The notes below the pieces were generated by a model. The model saw only the letters and a list, made by a program, of their open reading frames with translations, was not told where the DNA came from and did not search any database. Positions 19,401 to 32,092 of a DNA stretch of 64,000 nucleotides are shown piece after piece. The first letter of the stretch is position 1. Each line of letters begins with the position of its first letter. Source of the DNA: CAIWHR01 sp963809965 (GTDB lineage: Bacteria; Pseudomonadota; Gammaproteobacteria; Burkholderiales; Casimicrobiaceae). Made by a program: the position numbers and the translations under genes. Location: contig CAWELU010000042.1 of assembly GCA_963809965.1 (NCBI GenBank), positions 124,001 to 188,000 on the forward strand, given 5' to 3'.

Positions 19401-19935
19401 GCCGCCGCCGTTTCGCATTGACGACCGGGTTGCCAATGCCTGCGTCCGCGCGACCAGAAGGAACTGGCCATCGAGGGCGTCGTGTAAGTGAGGCACTGGC
19501 GGAGAATGGTACGGTCGTCTCGTCGATGCCGTCGACGCTTACGTTCGCAATCGTGTCCTGCGCATGTCAGATACCGTGGGCGCAACGAATCAATACCCCG
19601 TCAAGCAATAGGCATGCCCATCGATCGGAACGCAATGGTGTCCGATGCAACACGTTGTCCGAAAGCATCGACGCGTCAGGCCCTTGACCCGACTTGCGTC
19701 AGGCCGTAAGTCCGGCGTTGTAAACCCGGGGATTGCGGATGCTGTTCTCAACAACCGCAGGTTGCCGGAGAGTGGCCGAGTCGCCGCTGCGCGCGTTCCC
19801 GGCGTGGCCGGCATTCCGCGAGACGGTTACGCGGGACGCTTGCGCAAACCGGTCGGGGCACGCTCCGTCGTTTGCACGCGAGCGCCGTGGGGCGCGCGGG
19901 GACTGCAGCGCGGGAGCTTGCTTACGCCGGGAACG
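19401..19935. other. Intergenic stretch with no supported gene
   Basis: These 535 bases lie between the start of the TPR-GGDEF gene and the end of a hypothetical gene. Several open frames cross it but none has family resemblance, a ribosome site or sensible composition. It presumably holds the promoter of the TPR-GGDEF gene; I see no convincing -10/-35 pair, RNA gene or repeat. Confidence 0.5.
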
Positions 19936-20361
19936 TCAAGGCACCGGCTTCACCGCCGCAGGCGGCGTCTGGTCCGGGCACTCGCGGAAATAATAGTAGC
20001 GCCGGAGATTATCCAATTCATCGCGGACGTCCGACGGAAGCCCTTGCCGGCCGCCGCGACGGTCGGTAAGGAGGTCGTCGAGGCACGCGCGGAACGATAA
20101 GGGCTCCTTCCAGCTTGCGGCGACCAAGTTCGCAAGGCGCGGAAATCGGTTCATCAACGCGAGCGGCCGGATTGTCGGCGGAAGCGACGCCGCCCATCGC
20201 AGTGTCGGGTTCAGCAAATCATTCAATGGAGTTGCCTTGCGCCGGACGTTCCAGTCCGGCTCGCCTGCGCGCGCTTCCGCCCGGGATGGACCCTGATCAT
20301 AAGCGAGCGGGTTCGGATTGCTGGCAATCGATTCGCCGGTGGTGGCGGACAGCGCGGGCAT
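19936..20361 (-). CDS. Conserved hypothetical protein
   Basis: A 141-residue soluble protein. The first 50 residues are low in order ('SIASNPNPLAYDQGPSRAEA'), followed by a compact helical region with 'LNPTLRWAASLPPTIRPLAL', 'NRFPRLANLVAASW' and 'LDDLLTDRRGGRQGLPSDVR', ending 'DELDNLRRYYYFRE'. I recall similar uncharacterised proteins in betaproteobacteria with the same RFPRxxN and DRRGxRQGxP patterns, but know no function. The start ATG has GGGGGGA 5-6 bases upstream. There are no cysteines except one near the end, no signal peptide and no membrane helix. It is a monocistronic unit. Confidence 0.6.
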   Translation of the reverse strand: MPALSATTGESIASNPNPLAYDQGPSRAEARAGEPDWNVRRKATPLNDLLNPTLRWAASLPPTIRPLALMNRFPRLANLVAASWKEPLSFRACLDDLLTDRRGGRQGLPSDVRDELDNLRRYYYFRECPDQTPPAAVKPVP

Positions 20362-20656
20362 GATGTTTCCCCCCAAGAAGGCTTTGAACTATGCGGGCGC
20401 GAGGTAATCCGGGTGCACGCAAGGCCGCACGACCCAATGGTACTCCTGGAGCCGACCGCCTCAACCCCCGGGACGGGACGCAACAGGCTCTTCATCCGAG
20501 CATCAAGCATACCTGTGGATGAAATGGTTTCGCAATCAAACGGTTGGATTAAGCCGTTCGCATGGCGGTTGCGAACTTGTCAAATCGATCGACAGTACAA
20601 TTTCCGCCGTTAGCCGAAAGCATCGAGGCCAGCCGGGCCGCTGCACGAGGAACAAG
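20362..20656. other. Intergenic stretch between hypothetical gene and rpsT terminator
   Basis: About 295 bases without a credible gene. It should hold the promoter for the minus-strand hypothetical. On the plus strand TTGTCA and TACAAT occur near 20580-20600 but only 13 bases apart, too close for a standard promoter. No RNA gene or repeat is recognised. Confidence 0.4.
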
Positions 20657-20677
20657 AAAAAGGCGCCCGCAGGCGCC
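20657..20677 (-). terminator. Intrinsic terminator of rpsT
   Basis: Read on the minus strand, GGCGCC-TGCG-GGCGCC is followed by TTTTT: a 6-bp all-GC stem with a 4-base loop and a U tract, 25 bases after the rpsT stop codon. This is a textbook Rho-independent terminator. Confidence 0.88.
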
Positions 20678-20701
20678 CTGGTGCGGCCGAAACGAAGCGG
20701 G

Positions 20702-20965
20702 CTAGGCAAGTGCCTTGATTGCGTGCGCCAGCCGCGACTTCGTCCGCGACACCGTGTTCTTGTGCACGATCTTCTTGTCCGCGATCCGATCGATCACCGC
20801 CTGCGATGCCTGGAATTCCTTCGCGGCCGCGACCTTGTCGCCGGCCGCGATGGCCTTGCGGACGCTTTTCACGGCGCTGCGCAGCGTCGATTTCAGGCTC
20901 GCGTTGCGCTTGTTGGTCGCCCCCGCTTGCCGGGCGCGCTTGCGTGCTTGGGCGGAATTGGCCAT
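20702..20965 (-). CDS. rpsT: 30S ribosomal protein S20
   Basis: An 87-residue, highly basic three-helix protein of the small ribosomal subunit that binds 16S rRNA early in assembly. 'MANSAQARKRARQA' at the start and 'NTVSRTKSRLAHAIKALA' at the end are characteristic. It has its own promoter (TTGCAG/TATTAT) and terminator and is divergent from murJ, the order found across betaproteobacteria. S20 synthesis is usually autoregulated at translation; I see no special leader structure. Confidence 0.97.
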   Translation of the reverse strand: MANSAQARKRARQAGATNKRNASLKSTLRSAVKSVRKAIAAGDKVAAAKEFQASQAVIDRIADKKIVHKNTVSRTKSRLAHAIKALA

Positions 20966-21010
20966 GGGTACGAATCCTTCGAGTTCTGGAGAAGCGGAAA
21001 AAGACCAAGC

Positions 21011-21039
21011 ATAATAGCAGCTTAGGCGGAGCGCTGCAA
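21011..21039 (-). promoter_or_regulatory. Promoter of rpsT
   Basis: On the minus strand, TTGCAG (21039-21034) and TATTAT (21016-21011) are separated by exactly 17 bases, with the -10 box about 45 bases before the rpsT start codon. The spacing and position support a sigma-70 promoter. Confidence 0.6.
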
Positions 21040-21164
21040 GCTTGGCGGCGTCCGCTGCAACCCTTCCTCCGAATGCTCGCCGCGCCCGCGTACGCCCACC
21101 GTCTGCACCTGGCAGCACAACGCGGGAACGCGACCACCGTTGCCGCCGTCAGCCGAAGCCCTCG

Positions 21165-22736
21165 ATGAACCTGCTGCGCTCGGTCACGACCGTCAGCGGG
21201 ATGACGCTTCTCTCGCGCATCACCGGACTCGCCCGCGAGAGCCTCAAGGCCACGGCATTCGGCGCCGGGCTGCAGATGGATGCGTTCGAGGCAGCGTTTC
21301 GGCTTCCGAACATCCTGCGCCGCCTCTTCGCCGAAGGTGCGTTCTCGCAGGCATTCGTGCCGATCCTCGCGGAATACCGGCGCCAACGCGGAGTGGACGA
21401 AACGCGGGCGCTGGTCGGACGCGTGGGAACGTTGCTTGCCGTGGGGCTGCTCGTGCTTTCCGTCGTCGGAGTCCTGACGGCCCCGTGGCTCGTCTACGCG
21501 CTCGCATCGGGGTTCGCGCAGACCCCCGGCAAGGTCGAGTTGACCGCACAGATGATCCGGATCGTCTTTCCGTACATCCTGTTCATCTCGCTGGTGTCGC
21601 TCGCGGGCGGCGTGCTCAATGTCTATCGGCTGTTCGCGATTCCGGCGTTCACGCCGGTGCTGCTCAATCTTTCGATCATCGCCGCGGCCTTGTTTCTCGC
21701 GCCGTATTTCGATCCGCCGATCGTGGCGCTCGCGTGGGGCGTGCTGTTCGGCGGCGTCGCGCAACTCGCGCTCCAGTTCCTTCCGCTGGCCAGAATCGCG
21801 ATGCTCCCTCGCCCGCGTTTCGACTGGCGTGACGAAGGCGTTCGTCGCGTGCTGGCAGCGATGGGACCTGCGGTGCTCGGGGTTTCCGCCGCCCAGATTT
21901 CGGCGCTCATCAACACGCAGCTGGCCGCGGCCCTGGGTGACGGACGCATATCGTGGATCACCTATGCCGACCGGCTGATGGAATTTCCGAGTGCGTTGCT
22001 CGGCGTTGCCCTGGGCACCGTCCTTCTGCCATCGCTCGCGAAGTCGCATGCGGACCAGAATCCGGCGCTCTACACGTCGCTGCTGGATTGGGGGTTGCGG
22101 CTCGCGTTTCTGCTCGCGTTGCCGGCGGCCGTCGCGCTCTGGATTCTGGCGATTCCCATGATCTCGACGCTGTACCAATACGGCCGGTTCACCGTCGACG
22201 ACGTCCTGCAGACACGCGTCGCGTTGCTCGGTTACAGCGTAGGGCTGCTGGGGCTCATCCTGGTGAAGATCCTGGCGCCCGGCTTCTACGCGCGGCAGAT
22301 GATGAAGACTCCCGTCAAGATCGCGTTCGTAACCGTGCTGGTATCGCAGACGTTTGCGGTGATCCTGATGTTCCCGCTCGGCCACGCCGGCCTGACCCTG
22401 TCGACGTCGATCGGCGCCTGCCTCAATGCGGCGCTGCTGTTCTGGTTCCTTCGCAAGCACGGGATCTACCAGCCGCATGCCGGCTGGTTGCTCTTTGTCT
22501 CGAAGGTCGTCGTCGCGCTGTTCGTGCTCGCGGCGGTCCTGCTCTGGCTCGCGGGACCGGCGTCGTACTGGCTCTCCGCTTCGCTGTGGGCGAAAGCGAC
22601 GCGTCTGGCGGGCGTCTGCGTGGTCGGCGCCGGCGCCTACTTCGGAGCGTTGTGGCTGCTGGGATTCCGGTTCGCCGATTTCGACCGGCGCGAGGTCGAG
22701 GCGGAGGTGGGGCCCGTCACCGGCGAGGACGGTTGA
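21165..22736 (+). CDS. murJ: Lipid II flippase MurJ
   Basis: Inner-membrane protein that flips lipid II to the periplasmic face for peptidoglycan synthesis. 523 residues with about 14 helices. The N-terminus 'SGMTLLSRITGLARE' and 'FRLPNILRRLFAEGAFSQAF' are diagnostic of MurJ/MviN, and the charged residues of the central cavity in this segment are kept (R in 'SRITGLAR' and the RR of 'LRRLFAEG'). The gene is essential in most bacteria. It starts 199 bases from the divergent rpsT. The ATG lacks a strong Shine-Dalgarno site. Confidence 0.95.
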   Translation: MNLLRSVTTVSGMTLLSRITGLARESLKATAFGAGLQMDAFEAAFRLPNILRRLFAEGAFSQAFVPILAEYRRQRGVDETRALVGRVGTLLAVGLLVLSVVGVLTAPWLVYALASGFAQTPGKVELTAQMIRIVFPYILFISLVSLAGGVLNVYRLFAIPAFTPVLLNLSIIAAALFLAPYFDPPIVALAWGVLFGGVAQLALQFLPLARIAMLPRPRFDWRDEGVRRVLAAMGPAVLGVSAAQISALINTQLAAALGDGRISWITYADRLMEFPSALLGVALGTVLLPSLAKSHADQNPALYTSLLDWGLRLAFLLALPAAVALWILAIPMISTLYQYGRFTVDDVLQTRVALLGYSVGLLGLILVKILAPGFYARQMMKTPVKIAFVTVLVSQTFAVILMFPLGHAGLTLSTSIGACLNAALLFWFLRKHGIYQPHAGWLLFVSKVVVALFVLAAVLLWLAGPASYWLSASLWAKATRLAGVCVVGAGAYFGALWLLGFRFADFDRREVEAEVGPVTGEDG

Positions 22737-22821
22737 AAAGTGGTCTGGCGGTCACGTTCGCGCAGCACGCGAACCGTGATCCGCGACTCCGCTGGGACGA
22801 CGTCGAGGAACCGTCTGGACG

Positions 22822-23259
22822 TCAGTTGCTGCCGCCGCGGCGATGCGGGCAGCGGGGCTTCACGCACTCGGCGTACAGGTAGAGCGCGTGTTCGGCGATC
22901 TCGAACCCGCGCTCCCGCGCGACCTTCGCCTGGCGCTTTTCGATCTCGGGATCGTAGAACTCTTCGACCCGGCCGCATTGCACGCAAACGAGGTGATCGT
23001 GATGCTGACCCTCGTTCAGCTCGAACACGGCCTTTCCCGATTCGAAATGGTGCCGGACGAGGAGTCCCGCCTGCTCGAATTGCGTCAGTACGCGGTAGAC
23101 CGTCGCGAGCCCGATGTCCAAGCCTTCGCCGAGCAGGCGACGGTATACATCCTCGGCGGTCAGGTGCCGGACTTTCGAGGCCTCGAACAGATTGATGATC
23201 TTGAGCCGCGGAACGGTCGCCTTGAGCCCGGCGTTCTTGAGGTCGCTCGGCGTAGACAT
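22822..23259 (-). CDS. fur: Ferric uptake regulator Fur
   Basis: A 145-residue iron-sensing repressor. The winged-helix N-terminus 'LKNAGLKATVPRLKIINLFE' is followed by 'AEDVYRRLLGEGLDIGLATV' and the metal-binding region 'EGQHHDHLVCVQCGRVEEFY' with the HHDH motif and a CxxC pair. A second pair sits near the end ('CVKPRCPH'). It probably controls iron genes genome-wide, perhaps including the ferritin-like operon at 9.6 kb. It is back to back with bamE, the classic fur–omlA arrangement. Confidence 0.96.
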   Translation of the reverse strand: MSTPSDLKNAGLKATVPRLKIINLFEASKVRHLTAEDVYRRLLGEGLDIGLATVYRVLTQFEQAGLLVRHHFESGKAVFELNEGQHHDHLVCVQCGRVEEFYDPEIEKRQAKVARERGFEIAEHALYLYAECVKPRCPHRRGGSN

Positions 23260-23377
23260 GAGGGCGCTTCCAGGTGGCGACAGGGGTGAATGAGCACGAC
23301 GCGCGCCCCGCGGGAAGGCCGGCGGCCCGTGCGTCGCGGCTATAATAACGAGTCCGCCTGCAAATTCACACCGCCCC

Positions 23378-23866
23378 GTGGCTCCCCCTCGTCCGTCGTG
23401 CAACGCCCTCCACCGTATCGGCGTGGCGGTGGTTGGTCTTGCCGCCGCGCTCGGCGCCGGCTGTTCGACGATCGAGAATACCTGGCCGGCCTTAAGCTCG
23501 CTGGGTGTCTACAAGCTCGACATCAACCAGGGCAACTACCTGTCGCAGGATCTGGTCGACAAGCTCAAAGTCGGGCAGTCGAAACAGCAGGTCCGCTTCC
23601 TGCTCGGCACACCGCTCATGGTCAGCCCGTTTCGCCCCGATCGCTGGGACTATGTCTACGAATTTACACGACAGGGAAGGGTGGTCGAGCACCGGACGTT
23701 CACCGTCTATTTCGTCGACGACAAGCTCGCGCGATGGGAAGGCGACGAGATGCCGGCATCGGTGGCCGAATTGAATCGGGCCGCCGCCGCGCGCACTGCG
23801 GGCGAGCAGGGCTGGTCCGACGAGCGATCGTTCCTCGAGAAGTTTCTCGACGTCTTCCGCAACTGA
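23378..23866 (+). CDS. bamE: Outer membrane assembly lipoprotein BamE (OmlA)
   Basis: Small outer-membrane lipoprotein of the BAM complex that inserts beta-barrel proteins. The signal segment 'VVGLAAALGAGCST' holds the lipobox (LGAGC), after which 'YKLDINQGNYLSQDLVDKLK', 'VGQSKQQVRFLLGTPL' and 'RWDYVYEFTRQG' match SmpA/OmlA. The GTG at 23378 is used, giving 162 residues. A TATAAT (23341-23346) lies about 30 bases upstream. Its stop is 3 bases from the dapB start, so the two are co-transcribed. Confidence 0.93.
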   Translation: MAPPRPSCNALHRIGVAVVGLAAALGAGCSTIENTWPALSSLGVYKLDINQGNYLSQDLVDKLKVGQSKQQVRFLLGTPLMVSPFRPDRWDYVYEFTRQGRVVEHRTFTVYFVDDKLARWEGDEMPASVAELNRAAAARTAGEQGWSDERSFLEKFLDVFRN

Positions 23867-23869
23867 GTC

Positions 23870-24685
23870 ATGGCCGTCCGAATCGCCATCGCCGGTGCAG
23901 GTGGCCGGATGGGCCAGGCGCTGATCGAGGCGACGCTCGCCGCGGACGGGCTCGCGCTCGCAGCGGCGTTCGATGTTGCCGGCAGCGCTGCCGTGGATTG
24001 CGATGCCGGCGAGCGGTTCGGACACGTTACGGGTGTCATCATCGGAGCCGATCCCGACGCCGCGGTGCGCGCGGCCGACGTATTGATCGATTTCACGCGA
24101 CCGGAGGGAACGCTGGCGCATCTTGCCGCCGCCGCGCGCCACGGTGCCGGTGCCGTGGTCGGGACCACGGGGCTTTCCACGGCCGAGAAAGCCGAGCTCG
24201 GGACGATCGCGCGGAAGATCCCGATCGTCTTCGCGCCGAACATGAGTGTCGGCGTCAACATTCTGCTGAGCCTTGTGGAAACAGCGGCGCGGCGGCTGGG
24301 TGCCGACTACGACATCGAGATCCTCGAGATGCACCACAAGCACAAGGTCGACGCGCCCTCCGGGACTGCGCTCGGTCTCGGCGAAGCCGCGGCCAGAGGT
24401 GCCGGGCGGGTCTTGAGCGACTGTGCCGTCTTTGCGCGCGAAGGCGTGACCGGCGAACGCAAGCAGGGGTCGATCGGCTTTGCGGCCCTGCGCGGCGGCG
24501 ACGTCGTCGGCGAGCATACCGTGATCTTCGCGGGGGCGGGCGAGCGGATCGAGCTTTCGCACCGGGCGACGTCGCGGCAGAACTTCGCGACGGGCGCGCT
24601 GCGCGCGGCGCGTTTCGTCGCCGCCCGGCGGGCCGAGGGACGCGCCGGTCTTGCCGACATGCGGGACGTACTCGGCCTCACGTAA
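23870..24685 (+). CDS. dapB: 4-hydroxy-tetrahydrodipicolinate reductase
   Basis: NAD(P)H-dependent enzyme of lysine and diaminopimelate synthesis. The nucleotide-binding motif 'IAIAGAGGRMGQALIEA' is at the N-terminus, 'GTTGLSTAE' and 'FAPNMSVGVN' line the active site, and the catalytic block 'EILEMHHKHKVDAPSGTAL' includes the HH and K residues. 271 residues, the normal length. It follows bamE after 3 bases and is followed 6 bases later by an SDR gene. Confidence 0.96.
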   Translation: MAVRIAIAGAGGRMGQALIEATLAADGLALAAAFDVAGSAAVDCDAGERFGHVTGVIIGADPDAAVRAADVLIDFTRPEGTLAHLAAAARHGAGAVVGTTGLSTAEKAELGTIARKIPIVFAPNMSVGVNILLSLVETAARRLGADYDIEILEMHHKHKVDAPSGTALGLGEAAARGAGRVLSDCAVFAREGVTGERKQGSIGFAALRGGDVVGEHTVIFAGAGERIELSHRATSRQNFATGALRAARFVAARRAEGRAGLADMRDVLGLT

Positions 24686-24691
24686 ATCGTC

Positions 24692-25465
24692 GTGTCCTCC
24701 GTGCCGCACCCGTTCGATCTTTCAGGCAGAGTGGCGCTCGTCACCGGCGGCGGATCCGGGCTCGGGTTCGCGATTGCGCACGGGCTCGCGCGCGCAGGCG
24801 CCCGCGTCGCCATCAACGGACGCAATCACGACAAGCTGGTGGCGGCCGCCGCCCGGCTCGCGCAGGAAGGCATCGACGCCCGCCTCGCGCCGTTCGATGT
24901 CACGGATCCGGAAGCCGTCGCCGCCGGCGTTGCCAAGGTCGAAGATACGCTCGGCACGCTTGACATTCTCGTGAACAATGCCGCGGTGAACCGCCGGCAG
25001 CCGCTCGAGGCTTTCGCGCTGGAGGAATGGCGGGCTCTCTTCGCGGCGAACCTGGATGGTCCCTTTCTCGTCACTCGCGCGCTGCTGCCATCGATGAAGG
25101 CGCGCCGGCGCGGCAAGATCATCAACGTCTGTTCGCTGGCCTCCGACATCGGCCGGCCCAACATCGTGGCCTACGCCGCCAGCAAGGGTGGGCTTCGGAT
25201 GCTCACACGCGCACTGGCGGTCGAGCTTGCCGCCCACAACATCCAGGTGAACGGGATCGCGCCGGGGTTTTTCCGGACCGAGATGAACTCGGCGCTCGTC
25301 GCCGACGCCGAGTTTTCCGGCTGGGTGGCGCGGCGCACGCCCGCCGGACGATGGGGTGATCCGCCGGAGATTGCCGGCGCGGCGGTGTTCCTTGCTTCGT
25401 CCGCCGCCGATTATGTCACTGGCCACTTGCTCTACGTCGACGGCGGCTTCTCTGCGGCGTATTGA
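24692..25465 (+). CDS. SDR-family oxidoreductase (gluconate 5-dehydrogenase-like)
   Basis: A 257-residue short-chain dehydrogenase/reductase. The cofactor motif 'VTGGGSGLGFAIAHGLARAG' (TGxxxGxG), 'NNAAVN', the catalytic serine in 'NVCSLASDIG', the 'YAASKGG' Tyr/Lys pair and the late 'IAPGFFRTEM' are all intact. The sequence from 'FDLSGRVALVTGGGSG' and 'YVDGGFSAAY' resembles gluconate 5-dehydrogenase/IdnO-type enzymes, but the substrate cannot be fixed. It begins with GTG 6 bases after dapB and is probably co-transcribed, an unusual neighbour for a lysine gene. Confidence 0.8.
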   Translation: MSSVPHPFDLSGRVALVTGGGSGLGFAIAHGLARAGARVAINGRNHDKLVAAAARLAQEGIDARLAPFDVTDPEAVAAGVAKVEDTLGTLDILVNNAAVNRRQPLEAFALEEWRALFAANLDGPFLVTRALLPSMKARRRGKIINVCSLASDIGRPNIVAYAASKGGLRMLTRALAVELAAHNIQVNGIAPGFFRTEMNSALVADAEFSGWVARRTPAGRWGDPPEIAGAAVFLASSAADYVTGHLLYVDGGFSAAY

Positions 25466-25600
25466 CCTCGCGCCGCGGCCTCCCTCACCGCGGTGGCATG
25501 CGGCTTCCGAGTGTCGGCCGCAAGCGTCGACTCGCTTGGTCGTCGGCTCCGCACCGGTATCGAGAGTGGTTGCGCATTGCCGTCGCCGGCCCCTCCGCCT

Positions 25601-25697
25601 TCGGTGTCGGATCCCCACTCATGAAGCGAGTGGGGCCCTCCTTCTGCCTGCGGTGTCCTATCCCCACGCAAAAGACGCGTGGGGGCCCTGCTCCCCG
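25601..25697. repeat. Tandem pair of imperfect hairpin repeats between convergent genes
   Basis: Two copies of a ~49-base unit: GGTGTCGGATCCCCACTC... and GGTGTCCTATCCCCACGC.... Each forms a perfect 8-bp stem with a 7-base loop: CCCCACTC/GAGTGGGG (25613-25635) and CCCCACGC/GCGTGGGG (25662-25684). The stems differ by compensating changes (CTC/GAG versus CGC/GCG), so the structure, not the sequence, is conserved. They lie between the convergent SDR and cyclase genes and could act as bidirectional terminators although T runs are absent. Confidence 0.65.
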
Positions 25698-25707
25698 TCT
25701 CGCGCCG

Positions 25708-26855
25708 CTACGAGCGCAGGCCCTTGAGCAGGTAGGCGGGCACGGGCTGCGGATAGCCCTTGAGCGTCAAGCGGGCCGACCGGTTCCACGTCAGCGTCGT
25801 CACCCAGCGCGGCGAACGTCCGCCGGTCGATCAGCGATCTCGCCGCCGCGCGCCTCGCCGCACAGCCGCTCCGCGAGATTGACGACGCTGCCGATCGCCG
25901 TGTAGTCGCAGCGCCCTTCGAAGCCGAAGGCGCCCAGCGTCGCGAAGCCCTTGGCGATGCCGATGCCGAGGTCGAGCTCGTAGCCGAGCTTCGACCAGCG
26001 CGCGCGCAGCGGCTGCAAGACCTCGCTGCATCGCCAGCGCCATCCGCGCCGCGCGCTTGCCGGGCTCGGGCACGGGAAACGGATCGTTGAAGAAGATCAG
26101 GATGCCGTCGCCGGCGAAGCGGTCGAGCGTGCCCTCGTATTGCGGTGATCAGCGCCCCCATCGCGGCGTGATAGTCGTGCAGCACGGCCTCGCACTTCCT
26201 CCGGCTCGGCGGCATCGGTGAACGCGGTGAAGCCGCGCAGGTCGACGAAGACGTAGCAGATCTCGCGGCGGTGCGGCGCGAGGATCGACGATTCTCGCCG
26301 GCTGCGACGATGGCGTCGGCGACGGGCGGCGAGAAGAAGCGCTTCAGCTGGCCCAGCCGCTCGAGCTCGCCGACCTGCTCGCGCGACGCGCTCCTCGAGC
26401 TTCGCGTTCCATTCCGCAGCGCCTCGGCCTGCCGCCGCACTTCGTCCTGCAGCGCCTTGATCCGCAGCAGCGAGCGCACGCGCGCGAAGAGCTCGGCCTG
26501 GTTGATCGGCTTCGACAGGAAATCGTCGGCGCCGGCCTCGATGCCCTTGACCCGCTCCTGCTGCGGATCGAGCGACGTGACCAGCACGACCGGCAGCAGC
26601 GCGGTCTTCGCGTCGGCGCGCAGCCGCCGGCAGACGTCGTAGCCGGACAGGCCCGGCATCATGACGTCGAGCAGCACGAGGTCCGGCATTTCGGTCGCGA
26701 CCTTGCGCGAGCGCCTCCTCGCCGTTGGCCGCGGTGGCCACCGCGTAGCCCTTGACCGACAGCAGGTCGGCCAGCAGCTTGACGTTGTGCGGCGTGTCGT
26801 CGACGACGAGCACCTTGGCCGGAGAGCTCGCTTGAGGCGGCCCGGCGGAACTCAT
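25708..26855 (-). CDS. Response regulator with class III adenylate/guanylate cyclase domain (about nine frameshifts)
   Basis: Receiver (residues ~10-130) with 'KVLVVDDTPHNVKLLADLLS', phospho-acceptor region 'DLVLLDVMMPGLSGYDVCRR' and 'VKGIEAGADDFLSKPINQAE', then a coiled-coil linker ('AEWNAKLEERVAEQVGELER') and a class III cyclase domain with metal aspartates in 'CYVFVDLRGFTAF' and 'DRFAGDGILIFFND' and the 'DYTAIGSVVNLAERL' block. It would make a cyclic nucleotide when phosphorylated by the neighbouring kinase. As written it is cut by insertions near 25770, 25835, 26028, 26143, 26195, 26388 and 26707 and deletions near 26290 and 26418. Corrected length is about 381 residues. Its ATG overlaps the stop of the preceding receiver gene (ATGA). 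Confidence 0.78.
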
Positions 26856-27227
26856 GCCTGCCGCTCCTCCAGCACGCGCTTTACCGTCTCCAGGAACTCC
26901 TTGAGGTTGAGCGGCTTGCCGAGGTAGGCGTCGAAGCCGGCCTCGGTGATCTGCTTGCGGTCCTGCTGCATGACCGACGCGGTCACGGCGATCACCGGGA
27001 TGTGCGCGGTCGCCGGGTCCGCGCGCAGCACGCCCAGCGCGTCGATGCCGTTCATGCCCGGGCAGCTGGATGTCCATCAGGACCAGGTCGGGCTTGCGCT
27101 CGACGGCGAGCCGGATGCCGTCCTCGGCGGTGACGGCCTCGATCGTCGCGTAGCCCTTGACCTGCAGCACGTCGCGGACGAGCTTCAGGTTCTTCTCGTT
27201 GTCTTCGACGATCAGGATGAGGCTCAT
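26852..27227 (-). CDS. Single-domain response regulator (frameshift near 27061)
   Basis: A CheY/DivK-like receiver of about 124 residues with no output domain. 'SLILIVEDNEKNLKLVRDVL' holds the acidic pair, 'PDLVLMDIQLPG' the phospho-acceptor aspartate, 'IPVIAVTASVM' the switch threonine region and 'GFDAYLGKPLNLKEFLETVK' the conserved lysine. One extra G near 27061 (CCCGG-G-CATG) separates 'IQLPG' from 'MNGIDALGVLRADPATAHIP'. It lies 13 bases after the histidine kinase and overlaps the receiver-cyclase start, so it probably relays phosphate within the same pathway. Confidence 0.82.
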
Positions 27228-27240
27228 GGCGGCGTCCGAT

Positions 27241-31708
<4,468 letters not shown>

Positions 31709-31952
31709 CTGCGTTGACCGCATCCGTATCGGCTGATCCGCTCGCATAATGCCCGTGCGGTCCGCGCATGACAAACCGTACAGAACGACCCCGACGCTGC
31801 ACGTGCAGCCTTTGCCGTATCCGCCCCCGCTGCGGCAGATGGCCGCTCGCTCGTACGATGGCATGACAGACCCCGGGGGTGCTAGAACGGATACCGCTCA
31901 CGTGCGGACGATCCGGACGTGAGGATTGGCTTCCGCGCACCGGGCAGAACAG
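31709..31952. other. Intergenic region between the histidine kinase and the carA promoter
   Basis: About 240 bases between the divergent kinase gene and the carA promoter. No gene, RNA or repeat is recognised here. The kinase start could lie further upstream, at in-frame ATGs within about 50 codons, but that extension has no membrane or domain signal. Confidence 0.4.
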
Positions 31953-31981
31953 TTGTCGGGGTCGCCTCCGGCCGGTATAAT
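31953..31981 (+). promoter_or_regulatory. Promoter of carAB
   Basis: TTGTCG (31953-31958) and a perfect TATAAT (31976-31981) are separated by 17 bases. Transcription should begin near 31988, about 105 bases before the carA ATG, which leaves room for the leader hairpin described next. Confidence 0.75.
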
Positions 31982-31992
31982 CGACTGCCTCA

Positions 31993-32031
31993 AAGCGGGA
32001 ACGAGCGCGGGTGACGCGGGCGTTCCCGCTT
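31993..32031 (+). promoter_or_regulatory. Strong hairpin in the carA leader
   Basis: AAGCGGGAACG (31993-32003) pairs perfectly with CGTTCCCGCTT (32021-32031), an 11-bp stem around a 17-base loop, beginning about 5 bases after the predicted transcription start. No U tract follows, so it is not an ordinary terminator. carAB is controlled by pyrimidines and arginine in other proteobacteria. A role in mRNA stability or pyrimidine-sensing is possible, but I recognise no known riboswitch class. Confidence 0.5.
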
Positions 32032-32092
32032 CGCACGTCCGGCCCCGGTGAACGTCGGCCGCTTGCCCCCGCCGGGCCCTTCGCGAGCCCCC

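Noticed and set aside
19645..20100. 151-residue plus-strand open frame
   Set aside because: No family resemblance, no ribosome site, and its second half overlaps the better supported minus-strand hypothetical.
20610..22478. 622-residue open frame antisense to murJ and rpsT leader
   Set aside because: Composition is typical of antisense GC-rich sequence, and it covers two well-recognised genes.
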